A stretch of 64,000 nucleotides of DNA from an uncultured Candidatus Competibacteraceae bacterium (GTDB taxonomy: Bacteria; Pseudomonadota; Gammaproteobacteria; Competibacterales; Competibacteraceae), in assembly GCA_903879705.1 (NCBI GenBank), contig CAIRMO010000135.1, positions 1 through 64,000 on the forward strand, in the 5' to 3' direction. The notes beneath the pieces were generated by a model. The model searched no databases. It had not been told where the DNA came from and saw only the letters and a program-made list of their open reading frames with translations. This document shows, in pieces, positions 37,172 to 46,495 of this stretch (position 1 is its first letter; each line of letters opens with the position of its first letter). A program made the position numbers and the translations under genes.

Positions 37172-38686
37172 CTAAGCCGCAACCACCGGAATTTTGCCGA
37201 TCTTGATTTGCCACTCGCGCGGTCCAGTCTTGTGGACGCTGGAACCCTTGGAATCGACTGCCACCGTCACCGGCATATCCTTGACGTCAAATTCATAAAT
37301 CGCTTCCATGCCCAAATCCTCGAACGCCAGCACCCGCGCCGCCTTAATCGCCTTCGACACCAGATAAGCGGCACCGCCCACCGCCATTAAATACACCGCC
37401 CGGTTATCCTTAATGGCGTCAATGGCGACATCGCCGCGCTCAGACTTGCCGATCATGCCCAGCAGGCCGGTTTGTTCCAGCATTTGCCGAGTGAATTTGT
37501 CCATCCGGGTCGCGGTCGTCGGACCGGCGGGGCCGACCACCTCATCGCGCACCGGATCGACCGGCCCAACGTAATAGATAAAACGTCCGGTGAAATCCAC
37601 CGGCAGTTTCTGCCCAGCAGTCAGCATATCGGTCATCCGCTTATGCGCGGCGTCGCGCCCAGTCAGCATCTTGCCATTGAGCAGCAGCACTTCGCCCGGC
37701 TTCCAGTTCGCCACGTCGGCGCGGGTCACAGTGGCCAAATCGACCCGGCGGGCATTGGTCGGGGCGTAGGTTAGCTTCGGCCAGTCGTCCAGATTCGGCG
37801 GTTCGAGTTTAGCTGGCCCGGTCCCGTCAAGATGGAAATGGACATGGCGGGTCGCGGCGCAGTTCGGCACCAGTGCAATCGGCAGATTGGCGGCGTGGGT
37901 CGGGTAATCCAGCACCTTCACATCCAGCACCGTGGTCAGCCCGCCCAACCCTTGAGCGCCAATCCCCAGCGCGTTGACCTTCTCGTAAAGTTCGATCCGC
38001 AATTCTTCAGCGCGATTGTTGGGGCCACGGGCGATCAGGTCCTGAATATCCACCGGAGCCATCAACGATTCCTTGGCCAGCAACAAGGCCTTTTCTGGAG
38101 TGCCGCCAATGCCGATCCCAAGAATGCCCGGCGGACACCAGCCTGCGCCCATGGTCGGCACGGTCTTTAACACCCATTCAACCAGATTGTCGGACGGGTT
38201 CAGCATGGCGAATTTAGACTTGGCTTCGGACCCGCCGCCTTTGGCCGCGCAAATCACTTCGAGATGGTGACCGGGGACGATTTCGTAATGCACCACCGCC
38301 GGAGTGTTGTCCTTGCTGTTCTGGCGCTTGCCCGCCGGATCAAGCAGCACCGAGGCCCGCAGCTTGTTGTCAGGATTGAGATAGGCGCGGCGCACCCCCT
38401 CGTTGACCATTTCCTGCACACTCAAGGTCGTGTTCCAATGCACCTCCATGCCGACTTTCAGGAACACCAGTGCGATGCCGGTATCCTGGCAAATCGGCCG
38501 GTGGCCTTCGGCGCACATCCGCGAGTTGATCAGGATTTGGGCGATGGCGTCTTTAGCCGCCGGCGACTGTTCGCGCTCATAAGCCGCCGCCAATGCCTTG
38601 ATATAGTCAACCGGGTGGTAATAACTGATGTACTGGAAGGCATCGGCGATGCTCTGAATAAAGTCTTCCTGGCGAATGGTGGTCAT
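37172..38686 (-). CDS. Class I (4Fe-4S) fumarate hydratase
   Basis: A 504-aa single-chain class I fumarase that interconverts fumarate and malate. The alpha part has MCAEGHRPICQDTGIALVF, GWCPPGILGIGIGGTPEKA and VPNCAATRHVHFHLDGTGP, whose Cys residues bind the cluster. The beta part has GEVLLLNGKMLTGRDAAHKR, FIYYVGPVDPVRDEVVGPAGP and a C-terminal DSKGSSVHKTGPREWQ. Such enzymes are sensitive to superoxide. A heptamer array lies 24 nt before the ATG. Confidence 0.93.
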   Translation of the reverse strand: MTTIRQEDFIQSIADAFQYISYYHPVDYIKALAAAYEREQSPAAKDAIAQILINSRMCAEGHRPICQDTGIALVFLKVGMEVHWNTTLSVQEMVNEGVRRAYLNPDNKLRASVLLDPAGKRQNSKDNTPAVVHYEIVPGHHLEVICAAKGGGSEAKSKFAMLNPSDNLVEWVLKTVPTMGAGWCPPGILGIGIGGTPEKALLLAKESLMAPVDIQDLIARGPNNRAEELRIELYEKVNALGIGAQGLGGLTTVLDVKVLDYPTHAANLPIALVPNCAATRHVHFHLDGTGPAKLEPPNLDDWPKLTYAPTNARRVDLATVTRADVANWKPGEVLLLNGKMLTGRDAAHKRMTDMLTAGQKLPVDFTGRFIYYVGPVDPVRDEVVGPAGPTTATRMDKFTRQMLEQTGLLGMIGKSERGDVAIDAIKDNRAVYLMAVGGAAYLVSKAIKAARVLAFEDLGMEAIYEFDVKDMPVTVAVDSKGSSVHKTGPREWQIKIGKIPVVAA

Positions 38687-38710
38687 TTTGCACTCCGATA
38701 GGTGGGAAAG

Positions 38711-38744
38711 TTAAAGGAGAAAGGAGAAAGGAGAAAGGCTAAAG
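38711..38744. repeat. Heptamer array upstream of the fumarase gene
   Basis: Plus strand: ttaaagg, then agaaagg three times (38718-38738), then ctaaag. On the coding strand the units read CCTTTCT. It has the same number of units and the same border units as the fabA array. Confidence 0.85.
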
Positions 38745-38763
38745 AAGCAGAACTTTCGCGTTC

Positions 38764-38835
38764 CGTCATACTCGCGAAAGCGGGTATCCAGCCTCTCAGC
38801 GAATGACTGGATTCCCGGTTACGCGGGAATGACGA
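38764..38835. repeat. REP-like two-part repeat, copy 4
   Basis: The left part is cgcgaaagcgggtatccagc and the right palindrome is ttcccggttacgcgggaatg ending acga, joined by cctctcagcgaatgactgg. It lies between the EncFtn gene and the fumarase leader. Confidence 0.85.
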
Positions 38836-38849
38836 ATTAAGGGCTGCCG

Positions 38850-39146
38850 CTAGTCGTGGCCGTAGTGGGCAATGGGCTGGTCGGTAAACAGATAATTTCG
38901 CAACTCGTTATCAAAAGCCGGATCTTGTCGGCGAATCCACTCCAGCACCATTGCTGCATGTTCTTTTTCCTCGTCCCGGTTGTGGGCGAGAATGGCTTTC
39001 AACTCCTGGCTTTTGCAAGCGTTTACCCGCTGGTTATACCCGTCCACCGCTTCCAGTTCTTCCATCAGGGAAATGATCGCCCGGTGCATGTCGCGGGTTT
39101 GATCGGACAGTTCATTGATCGGCTCGTGATAGCCTTCATGCGCCAT
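38850..39146 (-). CDS. Encapsulated ferritin-like (EncFtn) protein without encapsulin
   Basis: A 98-aa two-helix protein. MHRAIISLMEELEAVDGYNQR followed by LAHNRDEEKEHAAMVLEWIRR is the signature of encapsulated ferritins, the ferroxidases stored inside encapsulin shells. By alignment with the Rhodospirillum rubrum protein the iron ligands are Glu30, Glu60 and His63; the second-sphere Trp is Gly36. The protein stops at FTDQPIAHYGHD and lacks the C-terminal targeting extension that docks EncFtn in the shell. No encapsulin gene is in the window. It probably oxidises iron as a free decamer or needs a distant shell. Confidence 0.85.
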   Translation of the reverse strand: MAHEGYHEPINELSDQTRDMHRAIISLMEELEAVDGYNQRVNACKSQELKAILAHNRDEEKEHAAMVLEWIRRQDPAFDNELRNYLFTDQPIAHYGHD

Positions 39147-39200
39147 TTGCGGTTCTCCTCGGTTGGGTTGCTGATTGAGAATCTGGAAAAAACGAATGCG

Positions 39201-39908
39201 TCAAAGCTCCGGGTTTAACACGCCATCGGCCAGTCGCCAGACCGCTTCCATCCGCGCCGCCAACGCGGAATCGTGGGTGACCACCACAAAACTGGTGCCC
39301 AGCGCACGGTTCAGCTCCAGCATCTGTTCAAAAACCTGTTCAGCGCTGTAGCGGTCAAGATTGCCGGTCGGTTCGTCGGCGAGTACGCACGCCGGTTCCG
39401 TAATCAGCGCCCGCGCCACTGCCGCCCGTTGCCGTTCGCCGCCCGACAATTCGCCCGGCTTGTGGGTTAGCCGCTGTTTCAGACCGACCCGATCCAGCAG
39501 TTCCGCTGCCCGCATCGCCGCCTGCGCCGGAGCTTCGCCGCGAATCAGCAACGGCATCGCCACATTTTCCAGCGCGGTAAATTCCGGCAGCAGATGATGA
39601 AACTGGTAAATAAATCCCAACTTGCGGTTGCGCAATCGGCCCCGGCCAGTATCGCTCATCCGGCTCAGTTCCTGCCCGGCCACCCACACCGAACCAGCGC
39701 TCGGCGTATCCAGCCCACCCAGCAGGTGCAGCAGGGTACTTTTGCCCGATCCGGAACTGCCGATGATCGCCAGCCGTTGGCCGCGCTGCACCTGAAAATT
39801 CACTTCCCGCAATACCTCCAGCCGTTCGCTGCCTTCGCGGAACGATTTGGCCAGTCCCCGGCATTCCAGCACGGTTTCGGCAGTGGCTACTTCGGCCTCG
39901 CTATTCAT
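39201..39908 (-). CDS. lolD: Lipoprotein-releasing ABC transporter ATPase LolD
   Basis: A 235-aa ATPase from the ATG at 39908 ([19 protein letters not shown]). Walker [10 protein letters not shown], signature [15 protein letters not shown] and Walker [13 protein letters not shown] are intact; [21 protein letters not shown] is the LolD type of Q-loop region. LolCDE releases lipoproteins from the inner membrane to LolA. The start overlaps the lolC stop by 8 nt. Confidence 0.94.
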   Translation of the reverse strand: MNSEAEVATAETVLECRGLAKSFREGSERLEVLREVNFQVQRGQRLAIIGSSGSGKSTLLHLLGGLDTPSAGSVWVAGQELSRMSDTGRGRLRNRKLGFIYQFHHLLPEFTALENVAMPLLIRGEAPAQAAMRAAELLDRVGLKQRLTHKPGELSGGERQRAAVARALITEPACVLADEPTGNLDRYSAEQVFEQMLELNRALGTSFVVVTHDSALAARMEAVWRLADGVLNPEL

Positions 39909-41151
39909 AACGGAGCGCCTCCGCGGGCTGGGTTCGGGCCGCCCGCCAAGCCGGATAGAGGGTCGCCAGCGTCGCCAGCCCGAACGCCACCAAGCCGATG
40001 GTCGAGACATCGCCCCATTGCACCTGCGCCGGCAAGTCGCTGATCAAATACACATCCGGGGCCAGAAATTTGATACCAAACGTCCGTTCGATGAACGGCA
40101 CCACCACGTCCACATGCGTGGCCAGCGACACCCCGCCGATCAGGCCCAGCAGCGTTCCCACCAAACCGATAGTGATGCCCTGGACGATGAAGATGCCCAT
40201 GATGCTGAGCGGCGTTGCGCCCAAGGTGCGCAGGATGGCGATGTCGGCCTGCTTGTCGGTGACCACCATGACCAGCGCCGAGACGATATTGAATGCCGCC
40301 ACCGCCACGATCAGGGTCAGGATCACGAACATCGCGGTCTTTTCGATCTGCACTGCCCGGAAAAAGCTGGCGTGATCCTGGGTCCAGTCACGGGCGGAGT
40401 AGCCCTCTGGCAACTGGTTGGCGAGGTCGCGGGCCAGGCGCGGAGCCTGAAACAGATCGCGCATTTTCAGCCGCACCCCGCTGACCACGCCTTCGGGAAG
40501 CTGGAACAGTTTGCCAGCGTCGGCGACATGAACCAAAGCCAACCCCCGGTCGTATTCGTACATCCCGGCCTCGAAAATGCCCACCACATCGAACCGCTTG
40601 AGCCTGGGCAACACCCCCGCCGGCGTCACGGTGGTCTGCGGGGTGATGACGGTCAGCTTGTCGCCCACCCGCACCGCCAGCGCATTGGCCAGGGCCTTGC
40701 CGAGGATGACGCTAAATCCGCCAGGCCGCAGATCTGTCAGTGACCCTTGAATCATCTTGCCGCCGATGTCGGAAACCTGCTGCTCCTCCTGCGGCAGGAT
40801 GCCTTGCACCAGCGCGCCGCTGACCAGTGAAGCATGGTTGAGCATGGCTTCGCCGCGAATAAAGGGCGCGCCGCCTTGGACGTCGGGATGGCGCATGGCC
40901 TGGTCGCGCACCGCCTGCCAATCCTCCACCAGCCCGTTCCAGTGATTGATAGTGGCGTGAGCGGTCATGGACAGGATCCGCCCGCGCAGTTCCTGCTGAA
41001 AGCCGTTCATCACCGACAGCACCGTGATCAACGCGGTGATGCCGAGCGCAATGCCCAGCATTGAGGTCAGGGAAATGAAGGAAATGAAATGGTTGCGGCG
41101 TTTAGCGCGGGTGTAGCGCAGGCCGATGAACAGTTCCAGAGGACGAAACAT
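39901..41151 (-). CDS. lolC: Lipoprotein-releasing permease LolC/LolE
   Basis: A 416-aa permease with an N-terminal membrane helix ([22 protein letters not shown]), a large periplasmic MacB/LolC domain and three C-terminal helices. The family start [20 protein letters not shown] is clear. Only one permease gene is present; a single LolF-like permease can form a homodimer with LolD in lineages without separate LolC and LolE, so that may be the case here. Confidence 0.92.
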   Translation of the reverse strand: MFRPLELFIGLRYTRAKRRNHFISFISLTSMLGIALGITALITVLSVMNGFQQELRGRILSMTAHATINHWNGLVEDWQAVRDQAMRHPDVQGGAPFIRGEAMLNHASLVSGALVQGILPQEEQQVSDIGGKMIQGSLTDLRPGGFSVILGKALANALAVRVGDKLTVITPQTTVTPAGVLPRLKRFDVVGIFEAGMYEYDRGLALVHVADAGKLFQLPEGVVSGVRLKMRDLFQAPRLARDLANQLPEGYSARDWTQDHASFFRAVQIEKTAMFVILTLIVAVAAFNIVSALVMVVTDKQADIAILRTLGATPLSIMGIFIVQGITIGLVGTLLGLIGGVSLATHVDVVVPFIERTFGIKFLAPDVYLISDLPAQVQWGDVSTIGLVAFGLATLATLYPAWRAARTQPAEALRYE

Positions 41152-41204
41152 GACGGGATTCCGGGAAGAAACAACGGCGGTTGCCGGGCGGGCATTATAA
41201 ACAA

Positions 41205-41230
41205 TGACCGCCCGACAAAGCGGGCGGTCA
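41205..41230. terminator. Hairpin between comEA-like gene and lolC
   Basis: A perfect inverted repeat tgaccgcccg/cgggcggtca around a 6-nt loop, followed on the minus strand by ATTGTTT. It fits a terminator of the comEA-like gene, with weak U-tract. Confidence 0.5.
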
Positions 41231-41274
41231 CCGGGCCATTCATCGCCCAGTCAACTCGGTGCCGGACTATGCGG

Positions 41275-41697
41275 TCACTTGGCTGGAGCGGCTGGAACGG
41301 CGGGTATGATCGGAGCAGCGGGAACGACCGGAGCAGCGGGCATGACCGGAGTGGCGGGCATGACCGAAGCCTTTGGTGCGGCATGGACAACAGGAACAAC
41401 AGGCGCGGCAGGGACAGTAGCAGCACCGCCCACCGTGAGCATATCCTTGTTATCCATCAATATTTTGTTAAGAGATTTGTCCTTGATCCACCGCACCTTG
41501 AGCAGAGCATCGACCGATTTGAAAGGACCGTTGGCCTCGCGGTATTTGACAATCTCAGCCGCCCTGGCCGGGCCGATCCCCTTGATCCCCTTATCCAGTT
41601 GTTCCACGCTCGCGGTGTTGATGTCAATGGCCTGCGCGAACGCGAAGGTTGAACAGAACGCCAGGATCAGGCCAAAAAACAGTTGAAACAGCTTCAT
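41275..41697 (-). CDS. ComEA-like helix-hairpin-helix DNA-binding protein
   Basis: A 140-aa exported protein (signal peptide MKLFQLFFGLILAFCSTFAFA; GGAG before the ATG at 41697). The ComEA core INTASVEQLDKGIKGIGPA followed by RAAEIVKYREANGPFKSVDAL is intact. The last 45 or so residues are a low-complexity Ala/Pro/Val tail with repeated VMPA and VVPAAP units. In competent bacteria ComEA binds DNA in the periplasm; the tail is unusual and may span peptidoglycan. Confidence 0.85.
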   Translation of the reverse strand: MKLFQLFFGLILAFCSTFAFAQAIDINTASVEQLDKGIKGIGPARAAEIVKYREANGPFKSVDALLKVRWIKDKSLNKILMDNKDMLTVGGAATVPAAPVVPVVHAAPKASVMPATPVMPAAPVVPAAPIIPAVPAAPAK

Positions 41698-41852
41698 GAA
41701 GCACTCCTTGGAAATGCAGTTGGAAAGTTCTACCGGTGTCTGCCTCGTATCCAGCAGAGGCATTAACTGAAAATAGCGCAAGAACATATAAACGCAACCC
41801 GGAAATTTAATTTGACCTGAATCGAACAGGCGGAGTGAGGCATGGCGTCCAT

Positions 41853-43022
41853 TCAGGCGCTGGTTTTGATCGTCAGATCCGGCAACGGCTTGATCGTGGT
41901 CCACTGTTGGCACCCGGGACAGCACCAATGCAGAGATTTGACGATGAGACCACAGTGGTCACAACGATAACGGGCGGTGTTGTTGATCATCTGGGTGCTG
42001 ATGCAGTGCAGGGCGCGCAGATCGGCATATTCCACCCCTTCGCCCCGTTCCAGCTTGATCTCGACCAGCCGGCGGAGTCCCAACAGGGTCGGATATTCCC
42101 GCAGCTCGTCTTCGAGAAACTGGAGCGCCGCTTCCTGGCCTTCGTGGCGCTGTAGCCAGTCGGCCAAGGCATCAGTCACCCGCCCGCCGTGCTGCTGCCG
42201 CTGGAGTTGCCGCAGATGAACGATCCACTCGTCAAGCCGCCCCAAGGCGCTGTAGCACGCGCTGAGCGGCGCGATCACCTCCGGGAAATAACCCGGATCC
42301 TGCCGCTCAACCGCCTGGAAGGCCACGATGGCTTGCGAATAGTCTCCCGCCTGCATGGCCAGTTGTCCTAACAGCAGATTGGCGCGGGTACAACCGGGAT
42401 CCCGCACCAGCGCGTCGCTCAGCCAGGATTTGGCATCGGCGTCTTCGCCTCGCCCCCGCGCCTCTTCAGCCAGCTCGCAACAAAAATGGGCGATTTGCCG
42501 TCCGTGATATTCACCGCTAATCCGCTCCAGCCGGTCGCTGTAGGCGATCGCCTGTCGCCACTCTTTTTCCTGCTGGAAAATATGGATCAGCCGGGCTAAA
42601 GCGGTCCGGGTATGCGCAGGTTGATCCAGCAGTTCCCGGAACAGCGCCTCAGCCCGATCGAACAGCCCGGCGCGCAGGTAATCCTCGCCCAACTCCAGCA
42701 TGGCGCGGCGACGCTGACTGGAAGCCAGCCTGGGACGAGCGATCAGGCTGCTGTGAAGATGAATCGCCCGATCCATTTCACCGCGCCGCCGGAACAGATT
42801 GCCGAGCGCCAGGTGAATCTCGGCGGTATCCTGATCGACGTCGGCCAGGCGGGTAAAAACTTCGATAGCCAGATCCGGCTGGTCATCGATCAACAGATTC
42901 AGCCCCTTGAAGTAGTCGGTGCTACGGTCCGTCTCTCCACCACGATTCGCGCTCTCGCGGCGGGCGACCCACCAGCCGGAGGCGGCAGCAACCGGCAGCA
43001 GCAGCCACAGGAGTTCCATCAT
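41853..43022 (-). CDS. lapB: LPS assembly regulator LapB (YciM)
   Basis: A 389-aa TPR protein with an N-terminal membrane helix (LLWLLLPVAAASGWWVARR), which tunes LpxC turnover through FtsH. Several TPR units run from about residue 35 to 330. The C-terminus has the rubredoxin-like metal site YRCDHCGLIVKSLHWCCPGC, complete with four Cys. The order ihfB-lapA-lapB is conserved. The start may be the second Met. Confidence 0.94.
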   Translation of the reverse strand: MMELLWLLLPVAAASGWWVARRESANRGGETDRSTDYFKGLNLLIDDQPDLAIEVFTRLADVDQDTAEIHLALGNLFRRRGEMDRAIHLHSSLIARPRLASSQRRRAMLELGEDYLRAGLFDRAEALFRELLDQPAHTRTALARLIHIFQQEKEWRQAIAYSDRLERISGEYHGRQIAHFCCELAEEARGRGEDADAKSWLSDALVRDPGCTRANLLLGQLAMQAGDYSQAIVAFQAVERQDPGYFPEVIAPLSACYSALGRLDEWIVHLRQLQRQQHGGRVTDALADWLQRHEGQEAALQFLEDELREYPTLLGLRRLVEIKLERGEGVEYADLRALHCISTQMINNTARYRCDHCGLIVKSLHWCCPGCQQWTTIKPLPDLTIKTSA

Positions 43023-43047
43023 GGCCGGATTGCGGGTTCCCAGCGGA

Positions 43048-43350
43048 TCAATGCGCCTCCCGCCCGACTTTCCGCGTCAGCAGGCTGATTTCCTGATCCT
43101 TGCTGACGATCGCTTGCCGCAACCGGGCTACCTGCCAGCGCAGTGGCAACACCACAAACATCCCGACCAGCGCGGTGATCATTACCCCGGCGGCGAACGC
43201 GCCGACAATAACCCAGGCCAGTTCCAAGGTCGTCGTACCCATGAGGTAATTGACCTTCACCGGGTCGGTATGCAACGTGGAAAACTCCACGCCCAACACC
43301 AGCACAACCAGCAGAATTGCAGCGATCAGAATAAATTTAACCCAGAACAT
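43048..43350 (-). CDS. lapA: Lipopolysaccharide assembly protein A (YciS)
   Basis: A 100-aa inner-membrane protein from the ATG at 43350 (MFWVKFILIAAILLVVLVLG). It has two membrane helices and a short coiled C-terminus (LRQAIVSKDQEISLLTRKV), as in DUF1049/LapA. It partners LapB, which starts 25 nt downstream. Confidence 0.9.
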   Translation of the reverse strand: MFWVKFILIAAILLVVLVLGVEFSTLHTDPVKVNYLMGTTTLELAWVIVGAFAAGVMITALVGMFVVLPLRWQVARLRQAIVSKDQEISLLTRKVGREAH

Positions 43351-43412
43351 TTGGTTTCCCCTGTGGCGATGATGATCAGCCGATTTTGGGCTATCCCTGC
43401 CGACCCTACAAC

Positions 43413-43442
43413 AAAAAACCCACTGTAATGCCGTGGGTTTTT
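43413..43442. terminator. Bidirectional terminator after ihfB
   Basis: The inverted repeat aaaaaacccac/gtgggttttt around tgtaatgcc gives a stem with A-tract and T-tract on each side. It lies between ihfB and lapA and can end ihfB transcripts; part of the message may read through to lapAB. Confidence 0.8.
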
Positions 43443-43494
43443 GCACAGCAGCCGCCAATCGGCGGTCTGTTGAGTGCGTCAATCGGTTGGCCTG

Positions 43495-43797
43495 TTACAA
43501 AAATCGGTGACCGCCCAAGCGCTCATTGACCCGCTCACGCAGTTCTTTGCCCGGCTTGAAGTGCGGAACGTACTTGCTATCCAGCGTTACGGCCTCACCC
43601 GTCTTGGGATTGCGGCCCACCCGGGGGGAGCGAAAATGCAGCGAAAAGCTGCCAAACCCCCGAATTTCAATCCGCTCACCACGGGCTAGCGATTCGCTCA
43701 TTTGTTCCAGCAGAGTTTTAACCGTCTGCTCCACATCGTTATAAGGAATGTTGCTGCGCTTGCGCGCGAGAACTTCGATTAATTCTGCTCTCGTCAT
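43495..43797 (-). CDS. ihfB: Integration host factor subunit beta
   Basis: A 100-aa DNA-bending protein from the ATG at 43797 after [55 protein letters not shown] and [16 protein letters not shown] are diagnostic for the beta subunit. It lies downstream of rpsA as in E. coli. Confidence 0.96.
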   Translation of the reverse strand: MTRAELIEVLARKRSNIPYNDVEQTVKTLLEQMSESLARGERIEIRGFGSFSLHFRSPRVGRNPKTGEAVTLDSKYVPHFKPGKELRERVNERLGGHRFL

Positions 43798-43908
43798 GAA
43801 ATTTCTCCCACAAGCCATACTGCCAACAGCGCCTATTGCACCGCTATCTGCTGAAACCGGCCAGGAACTGGCGGCAACCGGTTTCATGAATTGCCACCGC
43901 GCCCGGTT

Positions 43909-45585
43909 CTAGTCCTCGTCGGGCGCGCTCATCTGCTCCTTGAAAATGTCGCCCAATGTCGCGCCGGTGCTGGACTTGCGGCTGTAGTCCTGCATCACCT
44001 CAGCTTCATCCGCCATGTCCTTGGCCTTGATGGACAGGGTGATGGTGCGGTTCTTGCGATCGACGCCGATAAATTTGGCCTCGATCTCCTCGCCTTCCTT
44101 GAGTGCCAGGCGGGCGTCTTCGATCCGCTCCCGCGTCAGTTCCGAGGTGCGCAAGGTGCCTTCGACGCCATTCCCCAGGTCGATCATCGCGCCCTTGGCG
44201 TCTACCGTCACGATCCGGCCCTTGACGATGGTGCCCTTGGGATGGTCGGCAACAAAGTTGGAGAACGGGTCCTTGTCCATTTGCTTGATGCCCAGCGAGA
44301 TCCGTTCGCGCTCCGGATCGACCGCCAGTACCACCGCATCGACATCCTGGCCTTTTTTGTATTGACGCACCGCCTCTTCGCCGGGAGCGTTCCAGGAAAT
44401 GTCGGACAGGTGAACCAGCCCGTCGATGCCGCCATCCAGGCCAATGAAGATCCCAAAATCAGTGATTGACTTGATCTTGCCGGATACCCGGTCGCCCTTG
44501 GCGTGGGTCTGATCGAACTCATCCCAAGGGTTCTGCTGGCATTGCTTCATGCCTAGCGAAATGCGGCGGCGTTCCTCGTCGATGTCCAGCACCATGACTT
44601 CGGTGTCGTCACCCAGCGCGACCACCTTGTTGGGATTGACGTTCTTGTTGGTCCAATCCATTTCGGAGACGTGAACCAGGCCCTCAACGCCTTCTTCGAT
44701 TTCGACGAAACAGCCATATTCCGCGATGTTAGTGACCTTGCCGAATACCCGGGTGCCGACCGGATAACGGCGAGCCAGCGCGATCCAGGGATCATCGCCC
44801 AACTGTTTCAAACCCAGCGAAACCCGATTGCGATCACGGTCGAACTTGAGGACCTTGATCCGGATGTTGTCGCCGACCGCGACCACTTCGGAGGGATGCT
44901 TGACCCGTCGCCAGGCCATGTCAGTAATGTGCAGCAGACCGTCAATCCCGCCCAAATCGAGGAACGCGCCGTAGTCGGTGAGGTTCTTGACCACGCCATC
45001 GACGATCTGGCCTTCCTGGAGATTCTGCAACAGCGCCTCGCGTTCGGCGCTGTATTCCTGTTCCACCACCGCCCGGCGCGATACCACGACGTTGTTGCGG
45101 CGGCGGTCGAGCTTGATGACCTTGAATTCCTGCTCCTTGCCTTCGAGATAGGCGGCGTCCCGCACCGGGCGCACGTCAACCAGTGAACCGGGCAGGAAGG
45201 CGCGAATTTCGCCGATGTCGACGGTGAAGCCGCCCTTGACCTTGCCGCTGATCAGGCCCTTGATGATTTCCTCGCCTTCGAACGCTTTTTCCAGGGCAGT
45301 CCAGACCCGGGCGCGTTTGGCCTTGTCGCGGGATAGTCGGGTTTCGCCGAAACCGTCTTCCAGCGCATCGAGAGCGACCTCGACCATATCGCCGACCTTG
45401 ATTTCGAGGACGCCTTCCTCGTTGTAAAACTGTTCAATCGGAATCAGTCCTTCCGATTTCAGACCAGCGTTGACGACTACGGCGTCCGCCCGGATTTCCA
45501 CCACCAGTCCCTGGACAATGGAGCCAGGCTGCATCTGCTTATTGGCCAGGCTCTGTTCAAACAGTTCGGCAAAACTTTCAGTCAT
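43909..45585 (-). CDS. rpsA: 30S ribosomal protein S1
   Basis: A 558-aa protein with six S1 (OB-fold) repeats, starting [13 protein letters not shown] at 45585, which matches the E. coli start. Repeats begin near [81 protein letters not shown] and [18 protein letters not shown]1 recruits mRNA to the ribosome, notably those with weak Shine-Dalgarno sequences, of which this window has several. Confidence 0.96.
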   Translation of the reverse strand: MTESFAELFEQSLANKQMQPGSIVQGLVVEIRADAVVVNAGLKSEGLIPIEQFYNEEGVLEIKVGDMVEVALDALEDGFGETRLSRDKAKRARVWTALEKAFEGEEIIKGLISGKVKGGFTVDIGEIRAFLPGSLVDVRPVRDAAYLEGKEQEFKVIKLDRRRNNVVVSRRAVVEQEYSAEREALLQNLQEGQIVDGVVKNLTDYGAFLDLGGIDGLLHITDMAWRRVKHPSEVVAVGDNIRIKVLKFDRDRNRVSLGLKQLGDDPWIALARRYPVGTRVFGKVTNIAEYGCFVEIEEGVEGLVHVSEMDWTNKNVNPNKVVALGDDTEVMVLDIDEERRRISLGMKQCQQNPWDEFDQTHAKGDRVSGKIKSITDFGIFIGLDGGIDGLVHLSDISWNAPGEEAVRQYKKGQDVDAVVLAVDPERERISLGIKQMDKDPFSNFVADHPKGTIVKGRIVTVDAKGAMIDLGNGVEGTLRTSELTRERIEDARLALKEGEEIEAKFIGVDRKNRTITLSIKAKDMADEAEVMQDYSRKSSTGATLGDIFKEQMSAPDED

Positions 45586-45778
45586 GGGTTGTAGGCTCAA
45601 AAAACCGGCGGACGAGCCGCCACGGGTGAGTTGAAACGGGGGGTTCGGTAACGCCGAACCGGTTAGGAGGACTGCGCTCCCGCGTAAACGACAGCTTTCG
45701 GGCTTGCGCCCGGAGCGCCCAGTCCGGCGCTCGATGGATCCGGTAAAGCGTAGTCAAGTCCATCGCCGGCGTAAAGAT

Positions 45779-46495
45779 TCAATCCTGCTGATGAGTGGGG
45801 ATTGGCCACTGTAGTCTGGCGTGTTGCGCTGCCCATTCGCAGACCTGGGCAATGCTCAGGTGCGTAGTATCCAGAATCTTTGCATCGGCGGCGGGCGTGA
45901 GTGGGGCGGCGGTGCGGTGGATATCACGGGCGTCGCGCACGGCGATCTCACGTTCAAGGGCGGCAAGGCTAACATTCATCTTGTTTTCACTCAAATTTTT
46001 TTCACTCAACTGGTTATGGCGGCGCCGGGCGCGTTCTCCAGGGTCAGCGGTCAAAAACAGTTTGAGTTCGGCATCCGGAAACACCACGGTTCCCATGTCC
46101 CGCCCATCGGCAATCAGGCCGGGAAACTGGCGAAAATCCCGTTGCCGTTGCAGCAGCGCGGCGCGAACCTGCGGCAACGCAGCGACCTGAGAGGCGGCAT
46201 TGCCGGCGGTTTCGCGGCGAATGGCCGTGCTGACTTCTTCGCCGTCCAGAATGATGTGCAGAATGCCACTCTCGCCCGCCGTGAACTCCACATCCAGCCC
46301 GGCGGCGATTGTTGCAACCTGTGGTTCATCATCCAGCGGCAGGTTGCGCCGCTGCGCCGCCAGCGCGGTCAACCGGTACAGCGCACCGCTGTCCAGCAAC
46401 CGCCAGCCAAGTTGAGTCGCTAACCATTGGCAGAGCGTACCTTTGCCGACCCCGCCAGGGCCGTCCACGGTAATGACCGGAGCCATGCCGTTCAT
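45779..46495 (-). CDS. cmk: Cytidylate kinase
   Basis: A 238-aa CMP/dCMP kinase. The P-loop is [13 protein letters not shown], the CMP-binding segment includes [10 protein letters not shown], and the NMP-lid region [20 protein letters not shown] is intact. Its ATG overlaps the aroA stop by 4 nt. Gene order aroA-cmk-rpsA is conserved in gammaproteobacteria. Confidence 0.95.
   Translation of the reverse strand: MNGMAPVITVDGPGGVGKGTLCQWLATQLGWRLLDSGALYRLTALAAQRRNLPLDDEPQVATIAAGLDVEFTAGESGILHIILDGEEVSTAIRRETAGNAASQVAALPQVRAALLQRQRDFRQFPGLIADGRDMGTVVFPDAELKLFLTADPGERARRRHNQLSEKNLSENKMNVSLAALEREIAVRDARDIHRTAAPLTPAADAKILDTTHLSIAQVCEWAAQHARLQWPIPTHQQD

Noticed and set aside
38850-39146. Haemerythrin or bacterioferritin-associated protein
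   Set aside because: The EEKEH motif after a two-helix body matches encapsulated ferritins; the HxxxE patterns of haemerythrin are absent.
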